13,605 nt of DNA, from NCBI GenBank assembly GCA_905236365.1, contig CAJOPP010000409.1:1-13605 (forward strand). Reading direction: 5' to 3'. Under the pieces are notes generated by a model, which was not told the DNA's origin, made no database searches, and saw nothing but the letters and a program-made list of their open reading frames with translations. Origin of the DNA: an uncultured Lachnospiraceae bacterium. Lineage in GTDB: Bacteria > Bacillota > Clostridia > Lachnospirales > Lachnospiraceae. Of the stretch, positions 13,543-13,605 are shown piece by piece. Made by a program: the position numbers and the translations under genes. Within the stretch, counting starts at the first letter, position 1; each line of letters begins with the position of its first letter.

Positions 13543-13605
13543 ATGGCTGTTTTCAAATGCAAAATGTGCGGTGGCACAATAGAATTTCAAGAGGGAGCGA
13601 CTGTC
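13543..13605 (+). CDS. Zinc-ribbon protein, N-terminus only (cut by window end)
   Basis: ATG 13543 has GGAGG seven bases upstream and a strong promoter before it. The 21 codons visible read MAVFKCKMCGGTIEFQEGAT plus V. CxxCGG is the first half of a zinc ribbon; a second CxxC would be expected just beyond the edge. From memory, proteins of gut Clostridia with nearly this N-terminus continue with a second cysteine pair, TPR-like helices and a C-terminal TIR domain, which would suggest NAD-cleaving or signalling activity, possibly in defence. Only the zinc-ribbon half is seen here; the rest is inference. It starts a new transcription unit unrelated to the polysaccharide genes. Confidence 0.72.
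   Translation, partial: MAVFKCKMCGGTIEFQEGATV

Noticed and set aside
1..13605. CRISPR arrays, tRNA/rRNA genes, transposase or integrase genes.
   Set aside because: I saw no regularly spaced repeats, no tRNA-like cloverleaf with CCA or TTCGA-type arms, and no DDE or recombinase motifs. The mosaic structure is inferred only from relics and composition.

Overview
The window looks like the chromosome of an AT-rich, Gram-positive gut-type Clostridia (Lachnospiraceae/Oscillospiraceae-like). The reasons are the purine-rich Shine-Dalgarno sequences, frequent TTG/GTG starts, the gene families present, and the N-terminus of a zinc-ribbon protein at the right edge that I know from that group. The assignment is inference; there is no rRNA or marker gene here. 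Every supported gene is on the + strand.

The window is mostly a Wzx/Wzy-dependent capsule or exopolysaccharide locus with a decayed left end. At 65-93 there is a good promoter, but the genes normally expected behind it are gone or broken. A tail resembling a CpsD-type tyrosine kinase (219-335), the head of a CpsB-type PHP phosphatase (358-425) and the tail of a DegT-family sugar aminotransferase (426-713) lie side by side as a deletion scar.

From 874 to 5069 there is a tightly packed, partly overlapping block: initiating phosphoglycosyl transferase, GNAT acetyltransferase, D-cysteine desulfhydrase/ACC-deaminase-like PLP enzyme, ATP-grasp ligase and a GT4 glycosyltransferase. The PLP + ATP-grasp + GNAT trio is not a standard sugar-nucleotide pathway and suggests amino-acid chemistry on the glycan or its precursor.

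From 5150 to 12746 the genes are more AT-rich, more widely spaced and have candidate internal promoters: a GT2, the 3' relic of a nucleotide-sugar dehydrogenase (to 6227), a second GT4, the Wzy polymerase, a hexapeptide-repeat acetyltransferase, a fusion of a ParB-like domain to a polysaccharide pyruvyl transferase, and the Wzx flippase. Together these would start a repeat unit on undecaprenyl phosphate, extend it with about three glycosyltransferases, decorate it with acetyl and pyruvyl groups (and perhaps an amino acid), flip it and polymerise it. No intact Wzz, tyrosine kinase, phosphatase or sugar-nucleotide synthesis gene is visible.

From 12747 to the end composition changes to a more GC-rich stretch of short palindromes, tiny overlapping reading frames, a good intrinsic terminator (13116-13148), a small unknown gene and then two promoters driving a gene cut off by the window edge (13543-13605). 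This reads as the flank of another, possibly mobile or defence-related, module.
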